From Azospirillum isscasi (GTDB lineage Bacteria > Pseudomonadota > Alphaproteobacteria > Azospirillales > Azospirillaceae): a stretch of 64,000 nucleotides of DNA. Location: the NCBI RefSeq assembly GCF_030849505.1, contig NZ_JAUJFI010000001.1:1-64000 (forward strand), read 5' to 3'. The number at the start of each line of letters is the position of its first letter. The first letter of the stretch is position 1. The position numbers and the translations under genes are program-made. The notes under the pieces are model-generated. The model was not told the DNA's origin, ran no database searches, and was given only the letters and a program-made list of their open reading frames with translations. Below, one piece after another: positions 9,251-17,858 of the stretch.

Positions 9251-9645
9251 ATCCGCCCCTTCCTCTTGCGGCGAAAAGGGACGATCCGGCACTCCCCCGC
9301 TCGGGGCCGCCGGCCAGCACCGGCATCCCATCGGTCTCCAGAAACACCCACATCCGCCAGTTGGGACCTTAGCGCGCGATCTTTGCCCATAAAAGACAAT
9401 TTATCGGTGCTGTCCGGTTGTTTTTTTCTCCTGTATGCGCATCTGACGCTGGACAGAACAACCCGACCCTGACGCCCGTCCCAAAAGCTGCCGGACGCGG
9501 TGCCCCAGCGGCGGAACCGGCGGCGGTCCGGGGGCGTTTCCGTGTCCGCAGACGGCGGGCGGCGCGCGAAAAAGTGGTAGCCCGCCCCCACCCGTCAAAC
9601 TGTCACAGACCGCCCGTATAGTGCGTCCAACTTTGGAAATGCCCC
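9251..9645. other. Intergenic region, 395 nt, between divergent genes
   Basis: This stretch separates the receiver-kinase gene from the small gene pair at 9646. It includes an AT-richer patch with a T-run near 9385-9435 (CGGTTGTTTTTTTCTCC). No open frame here has coding character and I see no structured RNA or clear operator. It presumably carries the two divergent promoters. Confidence 0.5.
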
Positions 9646-9909
9646 GTGAATCCAACCATGCCGACGCCGACACACGCCCGTATGACCCAGCCCCGCCCGA
9701 CCCTGCCCACGCCCAGGCTCCATTGCGCCTGCTGCGGGCGTCCCTTCGTCCGCTCCTCCTCCCGCGGACCGGTCCCGCTCTACTGCTCGGCGGATTGCCG
9801 GACGCAAATGCGCATCCGCCAGCGGGTGTGGTCGAACCGGCCCGGCTACGCCGCCGGCAACACGGCCATCCGCCCGGAACCGCGGTTCGGGACGGCGCAC
9901 GCATCATGA
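9646..9909 (+). CDS. Small four-cysteine (putative zinc-binding) protein
   Basis: This is an 87-residue protein starting at GTG 9646 (GGAAAT 9635-9640 upstream; ATG 9658 is an alternative). The only recognisable feature is a C4-type cluster, CACCGRPF - about 13 residues - YCSADCR. It resembles small zinc ribbons in which CxxC and CxxxC pairs hold one metal. The ends are Pro/Thr/Arg-rich and probably disordered. Its TGA overlaps the next start codon (ATGA, 9906-9909), so the two are translationally coupled. Function is unknown; DNA or RNA binding is only a possibility. Confidence 0.65.
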   Translation: MNPTMPTPTHARMTQPRPTLPTPRLHCACCGRPFVRSSSRGPVPLYCSADCRTQMRIRQRVWSNRPGYAAGNTAIRPEPRFGTAHAS

Positions 9910-10334
9910 TGAAGCTGGTGATTCACGACCGGCATTCCGCCGCCGGGCTGGTGCTGCCCGGTCTCGGCCATATGCGCGACGTCGTGCGCGCCCTGCGCGG
10001 GCTGGAGACGGTGGACAGCGCGTCGGTGCTTCTGGAAGCCTTCGCGCAGCGCTGCCTGGCGGCCGGCGTGGCCTTCGATTCGACGGACCCGCTGACCGCC
10101 TGCTCCTTCTGCACCCGTCTGGTGGAGGTGGAGGTCCATGCGGAGGACGGGGCCGCCCCGGTCCAGTTCGTCCGGCTTTACGACCGCGACGCCGACGGCA
10201 TCCTCTGCCGCCGCCATCACGGCACCCTGCACGCCGTGGCCCGGCAGTTGCGGTGCGAGGACGGCCTGCCCTTCCCCGCCCTGCCGGCCATCGCCGCGGC
10301 CACGGTCACGGCGCACCCGCTGCGCCCGCTCTGA
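9906..10334 (+). CDS. Hypothetical protein, 142 aa
   Basis: I do not recognise this protein. It starts MMKLVIHDRHSAAGLVLPG and is soluble, with a Cys/His-containing middle (ACSFCTRLVEVEV followed after about 20 residues by ILCRRHHGTLHAVARQL). That pattern could bind a metal: CxxC, then C and HH. The start at 9906 is supported by the 4-nt ATGA overlap with the preceding zinc-cluster gene, as there is no separate Shine-Dalgarno. An ATG one codon later is equally possible. The two genes very likely work together. The gene converges on the SDR gene at 10362. Confidence 0.7.
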   Translation: MMKLVIHDRHSAAGLVLPGLGHMRDVVRALRGLETVDSASVLLEAFAQRCLAAGVAFDSTDPLTACSFCTRLVEVEVHAEDGAAPVQFVRLYDRDADGILCRRHHGTLHAVARQLRCEDGLPFPALPAIAAATVTAHPLRPL

Positions 10335-10361
10335 CAAAGCGGACGCAGCCGGAAAGGCTTG

Positions 10362-11138
10362 TTACGGCATGAACTGGCCGCCGTTCACGTCCAGCACCTG
10401 ACCGGTGATGTAGCCGCTGCAGGCGTGCGAGGCGAAGAACAGGAAGGTCGGGGCGCATTCCTCCGGACGGCCGAAGCGGCCCATCGGGAAGCCAGCGCCG
10501 ATGCGGGTCTTGGTGTCCTCGTCCTTGTCGGCGTGGAAGGCGGTGTCGAAGGTGCCCGGCGACACCGTGTTGAAGCGGATGCCGTCCTTGGTGTGGAAGG
10601 CCACCCAGTTCTTCTGGATGTTGTGCAGCCACGCCTTCGCCGCACCGTACAGGCCCGCCCCCGGGCCGCCGCCGGTGTAGCCGGCGACCGAGCCGACCAG
10701 GATCACCGAGGAGGTGGTGCCGTTCTGCGCCGCCGCGGCCTTCAGGTGCGGCAGGGCGTGCTTGGTGACCATCAGGGCGGAGCGGGCGTTCAGGTCGGTC
10801 ACCGCGTCGAAGAAGTCGTCGTCGATCTCCGGCAGCGGCTTGCGCCCGACCAGACCGCCCGCGTTGTTGATGAGCACGTCGATGCCGCCGAAACGCTCCA
10901 CGAAAGCCTCGACGAGCGTGCCGCACTCGGCGCTGTTCGACACATCCGCGGGCAGGAAGACGACCTCGCCGCCCAGCCCGTTCAGGCGGGCCAGCGTGGC
11001 CTCCAGGTCCGCCGGGGTGCGGCGCCCGTTCATGGCGACCTTGGCGCCGGCCCGCGCGAACGCCTCCACCGCCGCAAGGCCGATGCCCTGCGTGGAGCCG
11101 GTGATGAGAACGCGCTTGCCCTTCAGATCGTCAAACAT
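10362..11138 (-). CDS. SDR-family NAD(P)-dependent oxidoreductase (sugar dehydrogenase candidate)
   Basis: This is a 258-residue classical short-chain dehydrogenase. The cofactor motif is TGSTQGIG (residues 13-20), the NNAG motif is at 91-94, and the catalytic residues are Ser150, Tyr164 and Lys168 (YGAAK). It is the last gene of a minus-strand operon with a lactonase, a KDPGal aldolase and a KDGal kinase. In that context it is a candidate galactose (or similar aldose) 1-dehydrogenase that makes the lactone opened by the next enzyme. The substrate cannot be read from the sequence and other sugar-acid oxidations are possible. The start follows GAGAGGCAAGGA. Confidence 0.88.
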   Translation of the reverse strand: MFDDLKGKRVLITGSTQGIGLAAVEAFARAGAKVAMNGRRTPADLEATLARLNGLGGEVVFLPADVSNSAECGTLVEAFVERFGGIDVLINNAGGLVGRKPLPEIDDDFFDAVTDLNARSALMVTKHALPHLKAAAAQNGTTSSVILVGSVAGYTGGGPGAGLYGAAKAWLHNIQKNWVAFHTKDGIRFNTVSPGTFDTAFHADKDEDTKTRIGAGFPMGRFGRPEECAPTFLFFASHACSGYITGQVLDVNGGQFMP

Positions 11139-11176
11139 TCCTTGCCTCTCGTGTCTTTGCATCGTGTTGGCCCGAC

Positions 11177-12091
11177 TCAGGCGGTCAGGCGGGGTTCGGG
11201 GAGGCCCTGGGCGCCGGGGTCGAACATCAGGACGCGCCCGCCATGCGGGTCTTCGGCCAGATCCGCCGGCCCGCGGCAGAGCGAGGTGACCAGCATCGTC
11301 CGCAGGTCCGGCCCGCCGAAGGCGCACATGGTCGGCTTGCGCATCGGCACTTCGATCCGGCGGTCCAGATCGCCGCGCGGGGTGAAGCGCTTGATGCAGC
11401 CCTCGTCCAGGCAGCAGATCCAGTAGCAGCCGTCCGCGTCCACCGCCGCGCCGTCGGGACGCCCGATCATCGCGCGCATGTCGATGAAGGGGCGGCGGTC
11501 GCGTGCGGTGCCGGTGTCCGGGTCATAATCCCAGGCCCAGACCATCCGAACGTCGCGGTGGCTGTCGGAGGCGTAGAAGACGCGCCCGTCCGGGCTGAAG
11601 GCGGAGCCGTTGGGGATGACGTAGCCGCCGGTCCCGGTCTCCGTCAGTCCCTCCGCGCGGGTGAAGCGGTGCCACAGGCCGGAGGCGTCGCCCTTGCCGA
11701 TGTCCATGACCATGCTGGACAGCCAGAACCGCCCCTGCCGGTCGCAGCGCCCGTCGTTGAAGCGCATGCCCTCCTTGGGGAAGCGGTGGGTGGCGAGCGC
11801 GGTGACCACCGCCTTTCCGCCCTCACCCGGAAGGTCCACGTCGAAGACGCCGGTTTCGCAGGCGCAAACCACGCCGCCGTCCGGACGGAGGACGAGGCAG
11901 CCGATCATCTCCGGCAGGGTCCAGCGGCGGTGAACGCCGCTGGCGGGGTCGAGCCGGTGGACGGTCCGCGCCGGGATGTCGATCCAGGTCCACAGGCCCA
12001 GTTCGGCATCCCACACCGGATTCTCGCCGGTGCCGTTGCGCAGCTCCGGGTCGATGACGGCCTCCAGACCGATCCGGGTCACCGCGGTCAT
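11177..12091 (-). CDS. SMP-30/gluconolactonase family lactonase
   Basis: This is a 304-residue six-bladed beta-propeller of the SMP-30/regucalcin family, which hydrolyses sugar lactones to aldonic acids using a divalent metal. Family landmarks are GTGENPVWDAELGLWTWIDI (metal-binding Glu), MRFNDGRCDRQGRFW (Asn), VIPNGSAFSPDGRVFYASDS (Asn, then Asp) and RPDGAAVDADGCYW. Its ATG (12091) overlaps the tctA stop by 4 nt (ATGA) and is preceded by GGAGGG. In this operon it probably opens galactonolactone or a related lactone before dehydration and the KDGal kinase step. Confidence 0.9.
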   Translation of the reverse strand: MTAVTRIGLEAVIDPELRNGTGENPVWDAELGLWTWIDIPARTVHRLDPASGVHRRWTLPEMIGCLVLRPDGGVVCACETGVFDVDLPGEGGKAVVTALATHRFPKEGMRFNDGRCDRQGRFWLSSMVMDIGKGDASGLWHRFTRAEGLTETGTGGYVIPNGSAFSPDGRVFYASDSHRDVRMVWAWDYDPDTGTARDRRPFIDMRAMIGRPDGAAVDADGCYWICCLDEGCIKRFTPRGDLDRRIEVPMRKPTMCAFGGPDLRTMLVTSLCRGPADLAEDPHGGRVLMFDPGAQGLPEPRLTA

Positions 12092-13629
12092 TTCGAGCCC
12101 TCCGCCGCGGACGAGGCGACGGTCGGTCCATTCACCGTCGGCCCGCCGCTCCGGCTGCTCCACAGGCGGCGCAGCAGCGGAAGCATCAGCGTCAGGATCG
12201 CCACGGTCAGCAGCGCCGCGGTGATCGGACGGGTGTAGAGGAAATCATAGCTGCCGTTGGACAGCGACAGCGCGCGGCGGAAGTTCGCCTCGGCCATCGG
12301 CCCCATGATGAGGGCGAGCACGACGGGCGAGGCCGGGAAGTCCCACTTCTGCATGAAATAGCCGGCGACGCCGGCGGCCAGCATGATCCAGATGTCGAAC
12401 ATGCTGTTGTTGATGGCGTAGGTGCCGACGATGCACAGCGCCAGGATCGTCGGGGTCAGCACCGACTTGGGCATCTGCAGGATGCGGCCCATGAAGCGCA
12501 GCGAGCCGAGGCCCACCACCAGCATCATGACGTAGCAGACCAGCATGCCGGCAAACAGCGTGAAGACCAGATCGGCGTGGTCCTTGAACAGCAGCGGACC
12601 GGGCTGGAGACCCTGGAGGGTCAGGGCGCCCAGCATCACCGCGGTCACCGCGTCGCCGGGGATGCCCAGCGTCAGCATGGTCAGCAGCGCGCCGCCGGTG
12701 CAGCCGTTGGCGCCGGATTCGCAGGCGGCGACCGCGCCCAGTTCGCCCTTGCCGTAATTCTCCGGCGTCTTGCTGAAGCGCTTGGCCTCGTTGTAGGCGA
12801 CGAAGGCGGCGATGTCGGCACCGGCGCCGGGAATGATGCCGATGACGATGCCCAGGCCCGACGAACGCGCGATGTTGCCCAACTGGCGGCGGAAGACGTG
12901 CCAGGGCGGGATGATGCGGTCCAGCGCCGCGGCCATGCCCGCGCGGACCTGCGGGTCCTCCAGCGACTTGAAGGCTTCGGCGGCGGCGAACAGGCCGATC
13001 ATCACCGGGATGAAGGGCACGTTGAACAGTTCGGTGTAGCCGCCCGTGTAGCGCGGGAAGCCGGCCATCGGATCGAGCCCGACGGTCGCCAGCAGCAGGC
13101 CGAGGAAGCCGGCGATCAGGCCCTTGATGACCGACACGCCGGAAATGCTGGCGATGATCGACAGGCCGAAGACGGCCAGCGCGAAGGACTCCGACGCGCT
13201 GAACTCCAGCGCGAAGCGGGCCAGCACCGGGGCCAGGAAGATCAGCACGAACACGCTGGCCGTGCCGCCCAGGAAGGACGAGAAGGTGGCGGTGCCCAGG
13301 GCGATGCCGGCCTGCCCCTTCTTGGTCAGCTCGAACCCGTCGATGGCGGTGGCCGCGGCGGCGGGGGTGCCGGGGATCTTCAGCAGGATGGCGGTGACCG
13401 AACCGCCGTAGATGCCGCCGAAGAAGACGCCGGAGATCATCAGCAGGCCGGACAGCGGGTCCATGCCGAAGGTGAAGGGCAGCAGGATGGCCACGCCCAT
13501 CGTCGCCGTCAGGCCGGGCAGCGCGCCGATGATGATGCCCAGCGTCACGCCGAACAGGGCCAGCAGCAGCGCCATGGGCTGGTTGAACAGCGCCTGCGCG
13601 CCGTGAAGAAGCATGTCGAGTTCGTACAT
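12088..13629 (-). CDS. tctA: Tripartite tricarboxylate transporter, large membrane subunit TctA
   Basis: This is a 513-residue polytopic inner-membrane protein of the TctA family, about 11-12 helices. The characteristic glycine-rich N-terminal loop is present (FGVTLGIIIGALPGLTATMGVAILLPFTF), as is the second internal copy of that loop (LGIVIGIIPGAGADIAAFVAYNEAKR). It forms the cation-coupled permease with TctB and receives substrate from TctC. TTT systems carry citrate, terephthalate and other carboxylates. Placement among sugar-acid catabolic genes suggests an aldonic acid as the substrate, which is inference. It ends overlapping the lactonase start. Confidence 0.95.
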   Translation of the reverse strand: MYELDMLLHGAQALFNQPMALLLALFGVTLGIIIGALPGLTATMGVAILLPFTFGMDPLSGLLMISGVFFGGIYGGSVTAILLKIPGTPAAAATAIDGFELTKKGQAGIALGTATFSSFLGGTASVFVLIFLAPVLARFALEFSASESFALAVFGLSIIASISGVSVIKGLIAGFLGLLLATVGLDPMAGFPRYTGGYTELFNVPFIPVMIGLFAAAEAFKSLEDPQVRAGMAAALDRIIPPWHVFRRQLGNIARSSGLGIVIGIIPGAGADIAAFVAYNEAKRFSKTPENYGKGELGAVAACESGANGCTGGALLTMLTLGIPGDAVTAVMLGALTLQGLQPGPLLFKDHADLVFTLFAGMLVCYVMMLVVGLGSLRFMGRILQMPKSVLTPTILALCIVGTYAINNSMFDIWIMLAAGVAGYFMQKWDFPASPVVLALIMGPMAEANFRRALSLSNGSYDFLYTRPITAALLTVAILTLMLPLLRRLWSSRSGGPTVNGPTVASSAAEGSK

Positions 13630-13677
13630 CTCACCCCTCCGTCAGCGGAGTGTTGCAACCGGTCGGATCGGTCCGTG

Positions 13678-14190
13678 TCATTCGAACAGGCTCCCGACCG
13701 GCAGCGGGACGCTGAGCGCGTAGGCGAAGGCGGCGTAGATGAGAGCGGTCAACACGGCGGCGATGACGGCGTTCGCGATCACGTTGCGCCGCCCCATCAG
13801 CCACATCAGGCCGAACAGATACACGGGCGTCGCGACAGCGTAGCCGACGAATTCCATGGCGTAGAGACAGGCCGCGGTCGCAACGATGCCGATGGCGACG
13901 GTGCCGTAGCTGGCCCGCGGCCCGGCTTGCGCCGGATCGTCCGGCGGAGCGGCGGGCGCCCGCAGCGTGTTGACGATCAGGATCGCGCACAGCACCAGCA
14001 GGGCCACGGCGAAGATGATGGGGAAGCGGGCGGGACCGACGTCGGTTTCCAGCATGGTCGGCGGGAAGTCCCCCGCGGCGACGATGGCGGCCACCGCGAC
14101 CGCCATGACCAGAACGGCGATGATCAGCGTGGCGAGGCGGTCCTGCGGGCGCAGGCCGGACTTGCCGCCCGGGGCGGGAGCGTGACTCAT
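13678..14190 (-). CDS. tctB: Tripartite tricarboxylate transporter, small membrane subunit TctB
   Basis: This is a 170-residue membrane protein with four predicted helices: LATLIIAVLVMAVAVAAIV, FPIIFAVALLVLCAILIV, GTVAIGIVATAACLYAMEF, and VIANAVIAAVLTALIYAAFAYAL. A polar linker lies between the second and third. The family motif DVGPARFPIIFA follows the first helix. TctB proteins are poorly conserved but always pair with TctA, and here the gene sits between tctC and tctA in the standard C-B-A order. GGAGATCC lies before the ATG. Confidence 0.92.
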   Translation of the reverse strand: MSHAPAPGGKSGLRPQDRLATLIIAVLVMAVAVAAIVAAGDFPPTMLETDVGPARFPIIFAVALLVLCAILIVNTLRAPAAPPDDPAQAGPRASYGTVAIGIVATAACLYAMEFVGYAVATPVYLFGLMWLMGRRNVIANAVIAAVLTALIYAAFAYALSVPLPVGSLFE

Positions 14191-14267
14191 GATTGGATCT
14201 CCTTCGGACGCCCGGCGACCCGAAGGCCGCCGGGGACACGCCGAGGATGCGGCTCAGGTGAAATGGT

Positions 14268-15233
14268 TTACTTGGCGAGGCCGATCTGCTTCATCAGCGC
14301 CTTGAACATCTCGGCGTCCTTCTCCATCGCGACCTTGTAGTCCGGGCCGTCGAGATAGGCGTAGCTGAGGTTCATCTTGTTGAGCTGGTCGCGGAAGCCC
14401 TGCTCCTCGACCGCCTTCTTGGACGCGGCGCGCAGCGTGTTGACGACGTTCTCCGGGGTCTTCTTCGGAACGACGATGCCGCGCCAGGTGGCGACCGTCA
14501 CGTCGATGCCCTTCTCCTTCAGCGTCGGAGCGTCCGGGAACGCCTTCGAGCGCTGGTCGTCCATCACCGCGAGGATGCGCAGGGTGCCGGCGGCGACGTG
14601 GCTGGACACCTCCGCCGGGCTGACGCTGACGGCCTCGATGTGGTTGCCGAGCAGGGCGGTGACCGCCGGGTTGGCGCCGTCATAGGGAACGTGGTTGAAC
14701 TTCAGCCCGGTCTTGGAGGCCAGGGCTTCGGCGGCGAGGTGCCAGATGGCGCCGGTGCCGGAGTTGCCGATGCGGGCCTTGCCCGGATTCTCCTTGGCGT
14801 AGGCCAGGAACTCCTCGATGGTCTTCCAGGGCGCGCTGGCGTTGACCGTGATGGCGCTCGGCTCCGCGTTCAGGCGGGCGATCGGGGTGAAGTCCGCAAC
14901 CGTGAAGCGGGCGACGCCCAGGTTCGGCAGGGTCGTGATCTCCACGGTGCCCATGCCGATCTTGTAGCCGTCCGGACGGGCGGCCATGATCTCCGACAGG
15001 CCGACGGCACCGCCGCCGCCGGTCTTGTTCACCACGCCCACCGACTGCGGCAGGTGGCGGTTCACGGCGTCCGCATAGGCGCGGGCCACCAGATCGGTGC
15101 CGCCGCCGGCGGCATACGGGACGATCAGCTCGATCGACTTGGCCGGGTACTCGGCGGCCTGCGCGGCCATCATCATGGTGGCGGAGGTCAGCACGCCGAC
15201 GACGGCGCCGGTGACGAAACGATAGCTCTTCAT
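14268..15233 (-). CDS. tctC: Tripartite tricarboxylate transporter substrate-binding protein TctC
   Basis: This is a 321-residue periplasmic receptor of the Bug/TctC family. The signal peptide is residues 1-27 (VVGVLTSATMMMAAQAA, cleavage before EYPAKSI). The mature protein shows the family fingerprints IELIVPYAAGGGTDLVARAYADAV, VVNKTGGGGAVGLSEIMAARPDGYKIG, and FNHVPYDGANPAVTALLGNHIEA. A 5' in-frame extension to 15380 is rejected because the signal peptide starts at 15233. As the ligand-specific part of the transporter it is the best protein in which to test the inferred sugar-acid substrate. Confidence 0.95.
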   Translation of the reverse strand: MKSYRFVTGAVVGVLTSATMMMAAQAAEYPAKSIELIVPYAAGGGTDLVARAYADAVNRHLPQSVGVVNKTGGGGAVGLSEIMAARPDGYKIGMGTVEITTLPNLGVARFTVADFTPIARLNAEPSAITVNASAPWKTIEEFLAYAKENPGKARIGNSGTGAIWHLAAEALASKTGLKFNHVPYDGANPAVTALLGNHIEAVSVSPAEVSSHVAAGTLRILAVMDDQRSKAFPDAPTLKEKGIDVTVATWRGIVVPKKTPENVVNTLRAASKKAVEEQGFRDQLNKMNLSYAYLDGPDYKVAMEKDAEMFKALMKQIGLAK

Positions 15234-15297
15234 GAGCGTTCTCCCTGGGTCTTTGCTTGTGGTGGACAGGAGGTGGGGGGAAAGACGAGGACCGCGG

Positions 15298-15948
15298 TCA
15301 GCGCGGGTTGAGGCGCCGCCATGCGGCGACGAAGGCGTCCGCCCGCTCGCCGACCTCGGCGGCGGACAGGCCCGGCGCATAGAGCGCCGAACCCAGCCCG
15401 AAGCCGGCGACGCCGGCCTCCAGGAACGGCGCCATGGTGTCCGGGGCGATGCCGCCCACGGGCAACAGGCGGCTGCCGGGGGGCAGCACGGCGCGCATCG
15501 CCTTGACGACGCGCGGGCCGATCAGCTCCGCCGGGAAGATCTTCAGGGCGTCGGCCCCGGCTGACAGCGCTGCGAACGCTTCCGTCGGAGTGGCGATTCC
15601 GGGCAGGCTGACCATCCCCGCGGCCTTGGCGGCGCGGATCACCGCGGTGTCGGCGTGCGGCATGACGACCAGATCGGCGCCGATCTCCTTCAGCCGCGCC
15701 ACCTGCTCCACCGCCAGGACCGTGCCGGCGCCGACCAGCGCGTCCCGCGGCAGCAGGCGGCGGATGGCGGCGATGCTGTCGAACGGATCGGGCGAGTTCA
15801 GCGGCACCTCGATCAGGCGGAAGCCCCGGTCGTAGAGGGTCTGCGCGACGTCCTCCGCCTCCGCGGGCTTCAGGCCGCGCAGGATGGCGACCAGCGGCAG
15901 GGCGGAAAAGGCGGCGTCGAAGCGGGCGTTCAGGGTATCGTCGGACAT
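15298..15948 (-). CDS. dgoA: 2-dehydro-3-deoxy-6-phosphogalactonate (KDPGal) aldolase
   Basis: This is a 216-residue class I aldolase of the KDPG/KDPGal family, cleaving the phosphorylated keto-deoxy sugar acid to pyruvate and glyceraldehyde 3-phosphate. Visible active-site residues are Arg24 (ILRGL), Glu47 (LIEVPLNSP), the LVGAGTVL strand and the Schiff-base Lys136 (ALKIFPAELIGP). The SP-rich loop after Glu47 and the FPAELIGP motif fit DgoA better than the KDPG aldolase Eda, and the kinase gene next door fits too. It lies 5 nt downstream of dgoK on the same strand. Confidence 0.92.
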   Translation of the reverse strand: MSDDTLNARFDAAFSALPLVAILRGLKPAEAEDVAQTLYDRGFRLIEVPLNSPDPFDSIAAIRRLLPRDALVGAGTVLAVEQVARLKEIGADLVVMPHADTAVIRAAKAAGMVSLPGIATPTEAFAALSAGADALKIFPAELIGPRVVKAMRAVLPPGSRLLPVGGIAPDTMAPFLEAGVAGFGLGSALYAPGLSAAEVGERADAFVAAWRRLNPR

Positions 15949-15953
15949 GCTCG

Positions 15954-16946
15954 TTACTCCCCCGCCGGCGCGATCAGGCCGGCGGCGACGGCGAACTGGA
16001 AAAGCCCACGCGGGGCGGTGTTCTCAAGCCGGTCCGTGGGCTCCACGCCCAGCAGCTCCAGGCCGCGGACGTAGCGGCGGCACAGCGCGCCCTCGCCGAT
16101 CAGCAGCAGCGGGCGGCCCTCGTGCAGATCGTTCCGCAGGTGGGCGAGACCGGAGGTCAGCTCATGCCCGATCAGCAGGCCGGACAGGTAATCCTTCAAA
16201 AGCTCCGCCGTCATGCGGCGGGTGATGCCCAGCGTGCGCGCGGCGAAGAGCTGGTGCGTCAGGTCGCCCGGCCCGCTGGCCTGCGCCGCCCGCACGCCCT
16301 CGGCAAAGGCGGCGTCGGACTCGGCGGCGTCCGGGGCGGCGTCCGCCGGCATCAGCCGGCCCAGGATGGAGTGCTTGCACAGCACGGCGAAAACCTCGCC
16401 GGTCATGTAGGTGGAGAAGCGGGTCATCCGCCCGCCCACGATCTCCACCCATTTCGAATGGGTGCCGGGCAGCACCATGCAGGCGTCGCGGCCCCAGTCG
16501 GGACGGTCGGCCAGCACGCCGGCGATCTGGATCTCCTCGCCGCGCAGGATGTCCGGCGGGCCGCTCGGCGGGTCGTAGAGAACGCCCGGAGCGATCAGGA
16601 TGCGCGCCCCCGACGCGCTGTCCACCGCGATGGCCTGGGACGCCAGCGTGGCCGTGTCGGCGGGACAGCGGACATAGGGCGCCTCGCGCCAGCCCTGGGC
16701 GCTGCCGACCATGCCGCCGGCCACCACCGGCAGGCCCGGGTGGGCGGACAGCCAGCCGCCGCACAGGTCGGTGAAGGCCTGCTCGAAGCCGGAAATGCCC
16801 GGCATCGGCAGGTTCTGGATGCCGTGCGCGTTGGCGCGCTGGTCCAGCACGCGCCCGGCGCGGTCCATCAGGAAGCCGCGCAGGCTGGAGGTTCCCCAGT
16901 CGAGGGCGATCAGCGATGCCCCGACGCCCGTTCGTCCCGTTTCCAT
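15954..16946 (-). CDS. dgoK: 2-dehydro-3-deoxygalactonokinase
   Basis: This is a 330-residue kinase of the DgoK family (ASKHA fold) that phosphorylates 2-keto-3-deoxygalactonate. The N-terminal phosphate loop LIALDWGTSSLRGFLMD is clear, followed by GMVGSAQGWREAPYVRCPAD and VLPGTHSKWVEIVGGRMTRFSTYMTGEVFAVL, both typical of the family. Its start overlaps the end of the iclR gene by 37 nt, with AAGGAT upstream, so the two are translated from one message. The galactonate dehydratase needed to make its substrate is not in this window. Confidence 0.93.
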   Translation of the reverse strand: METGRTGVGASLIALDWGTSSLRGFLMDRAGRVLDQRANAHGIQNLPMPGISGFEQAFTDLCGGWLSAHPGLPVVAGGMVGSAQGWREAPYVRCPADTATLASQAIAVDSASGARILIAPGVLYDPPSGPPDILRGEEIQIAGVLADRPDWGRDACMVLPGTHSKWVEIVGGRMTRFSTYMTGEVFAVLCKHSILGRLMPADAAPDAAESDAAFAEGVRAAQASGPGDLTHQLFAARTLGITRRMTAELLKDYLSGLLIGHELTSGLAHLRNDLHEGRPLLLIGEGALCRRYVRGLELLGVEPTDRLENTAPRGLFQFAVAAGLIAPAGE

Positions 16947-17749
16947 CCCAAATCCTTTGAAATCGCGTCGGCGACCGCCCGGACGACCGGTCCAAGCTCC
17001 TCCATCCGTTCGTCCGGCATGTAGGGCACGGCGCTCGCCACGCTGATGGCGGCGACCACCTGATTGCGGACGTCACGGATCGGCGCGCCGACGCAGCGGA
17101 TGCCGATTTCGTTTTCTTCGAGGTCGAAGGACCAGCCGCGCTCCACATAGGCGGCCAGCCGGAATTCAAACTCCGGCCAGGGCGCCAGCGGGGGCCGCTC
17201 CGGCGCCGCCGCGGTCAGCCGCAGCGCGTGGTCGTAGAGCTCCCGCCAGCGCTCGCGCGGCAGGCCGAGGAGAAGCGCCTTGCCCAGCCCCGTGGAGGCC
17301 AGCGGCATGCGCAGGCCGATGCGCGACCGCATCTCCAGCCCGCGCGTGTTCGGAATCTTGTCGAGGTAAAAGACCTCCACCCCCTCGACCACGCCGAGAT
17401 GGACGGTGTCGCCGGTGCGGCGGGCCAACTCCTCGATGTGCGGGCGGGCGATGGCAACCAGCGGGCGCTGTTCCAGCGCGCGCATGCCGAGCGCGATCAG
17501 CTTCGGCCCCAGCAGATAGCCCTTGTAGGGAACGTGATGCAGGTAGCCGTCCTGCGTCAGGCTGTTGAGCATCCGGTGGGTGGTGCTGCGCGGGGTGCCC
17601 AGCCGGGCGGCGATGCCCTTCACGTCGCCGACGCCCGCCGCCACGCATTCCAGGAGGGCGAGGCCGCGCATCAGCGTTTGGGTTCCGGACGCCTGCGGCT
17701 TCTCCGGAGACTCCTGTGCATCGAGCGGATTTGCTCCGATGCCGGCCAT
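16910..17749 (-). CDS. IclR family transcriptional regulator of the galactonate-type operon
   Basis: This is a 279-residue regulator. The winged helix lies at about residues 25-90 (LMRGLALLECVAAGVGDVKGIAARLGTPRSTTHRMLNSL). The ligand-binding domain follows, with YLLGPKLIALG, DTVHLGVVEGVEVFYLDKI, and GAPIRDVRNQVVAAISVA near the C-terminus. ATG 17749 is preceded by GGGGGGAG; an upstream in-frame start at 17827 would run across the promoter. It heads the operon, so it probably senses the sugar acid or its keto-deoxy derivative and controls its own transcript. Confidence 0.92.
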   Translation of the reverse strand: MAGIGANPLDAQESPEKPQASGTQTLMRGLALLECVAAGVGDVKGIAARLGTPRSTTHRMLNSLTQDGYLHHVPYKGYLLGPKLIALGMRALEQRPLVAIARPHIEELARRTGDTVHLGVVEGVEVFYLDKIPNTRGLEMRSRIGLRMPLASTGLGKALLLGLPRERWRELYDHALRLTAAAPERPPLAPWPEFEFRLAAYVERGWSFDLEENEIGIRCVGAPIRDVRNQVVAAISVASAVPYMPDERMEELGPVVRAVADAISKDLGWKRDERASGHR

Positions 17750-17798
17750 ATTCTCCCCCCTGCGTTTTTGCCCGGTATCTGGCATATCAGTTTCCACC

Positions 17799-17827
17799 AC
17801 TTTATGAATACGCCCGTAGTGTGTCAA
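17799..17827 (-). promoter_or_regulatory. Sigma-70-type promoter for the iclR-dgoK-dgoA operon
   Basis: On the minus strand TTGACA (17822-17827) and TAAAGT (17799-17804) are separated by exactly 17 nt. The -35 is a perfect consensus. The predicted start is near 17792, about 43 nt before the iclR ATG. Confidence 0.65.
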
Positions 17828-17840
17828 ATAAATTTCTTGT

Positions 17841-17858
17841 TGTCCATATAGTGAGACA
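17841..17858. promoter_or_regulatory. Possible IclR-type operator upstream of the -35
   Basis: TGTCCATATAGTGAGACA has outer TGTC/GACA inverted arms with an AT-rich core (ATATAG), similar in style to operators of IclR-family regulators. It is centred about 57 nt upstream of the predicted start, where an activator could work. The inner bases are not palindromic, so this is weak evidence. Confidence 0.35.
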
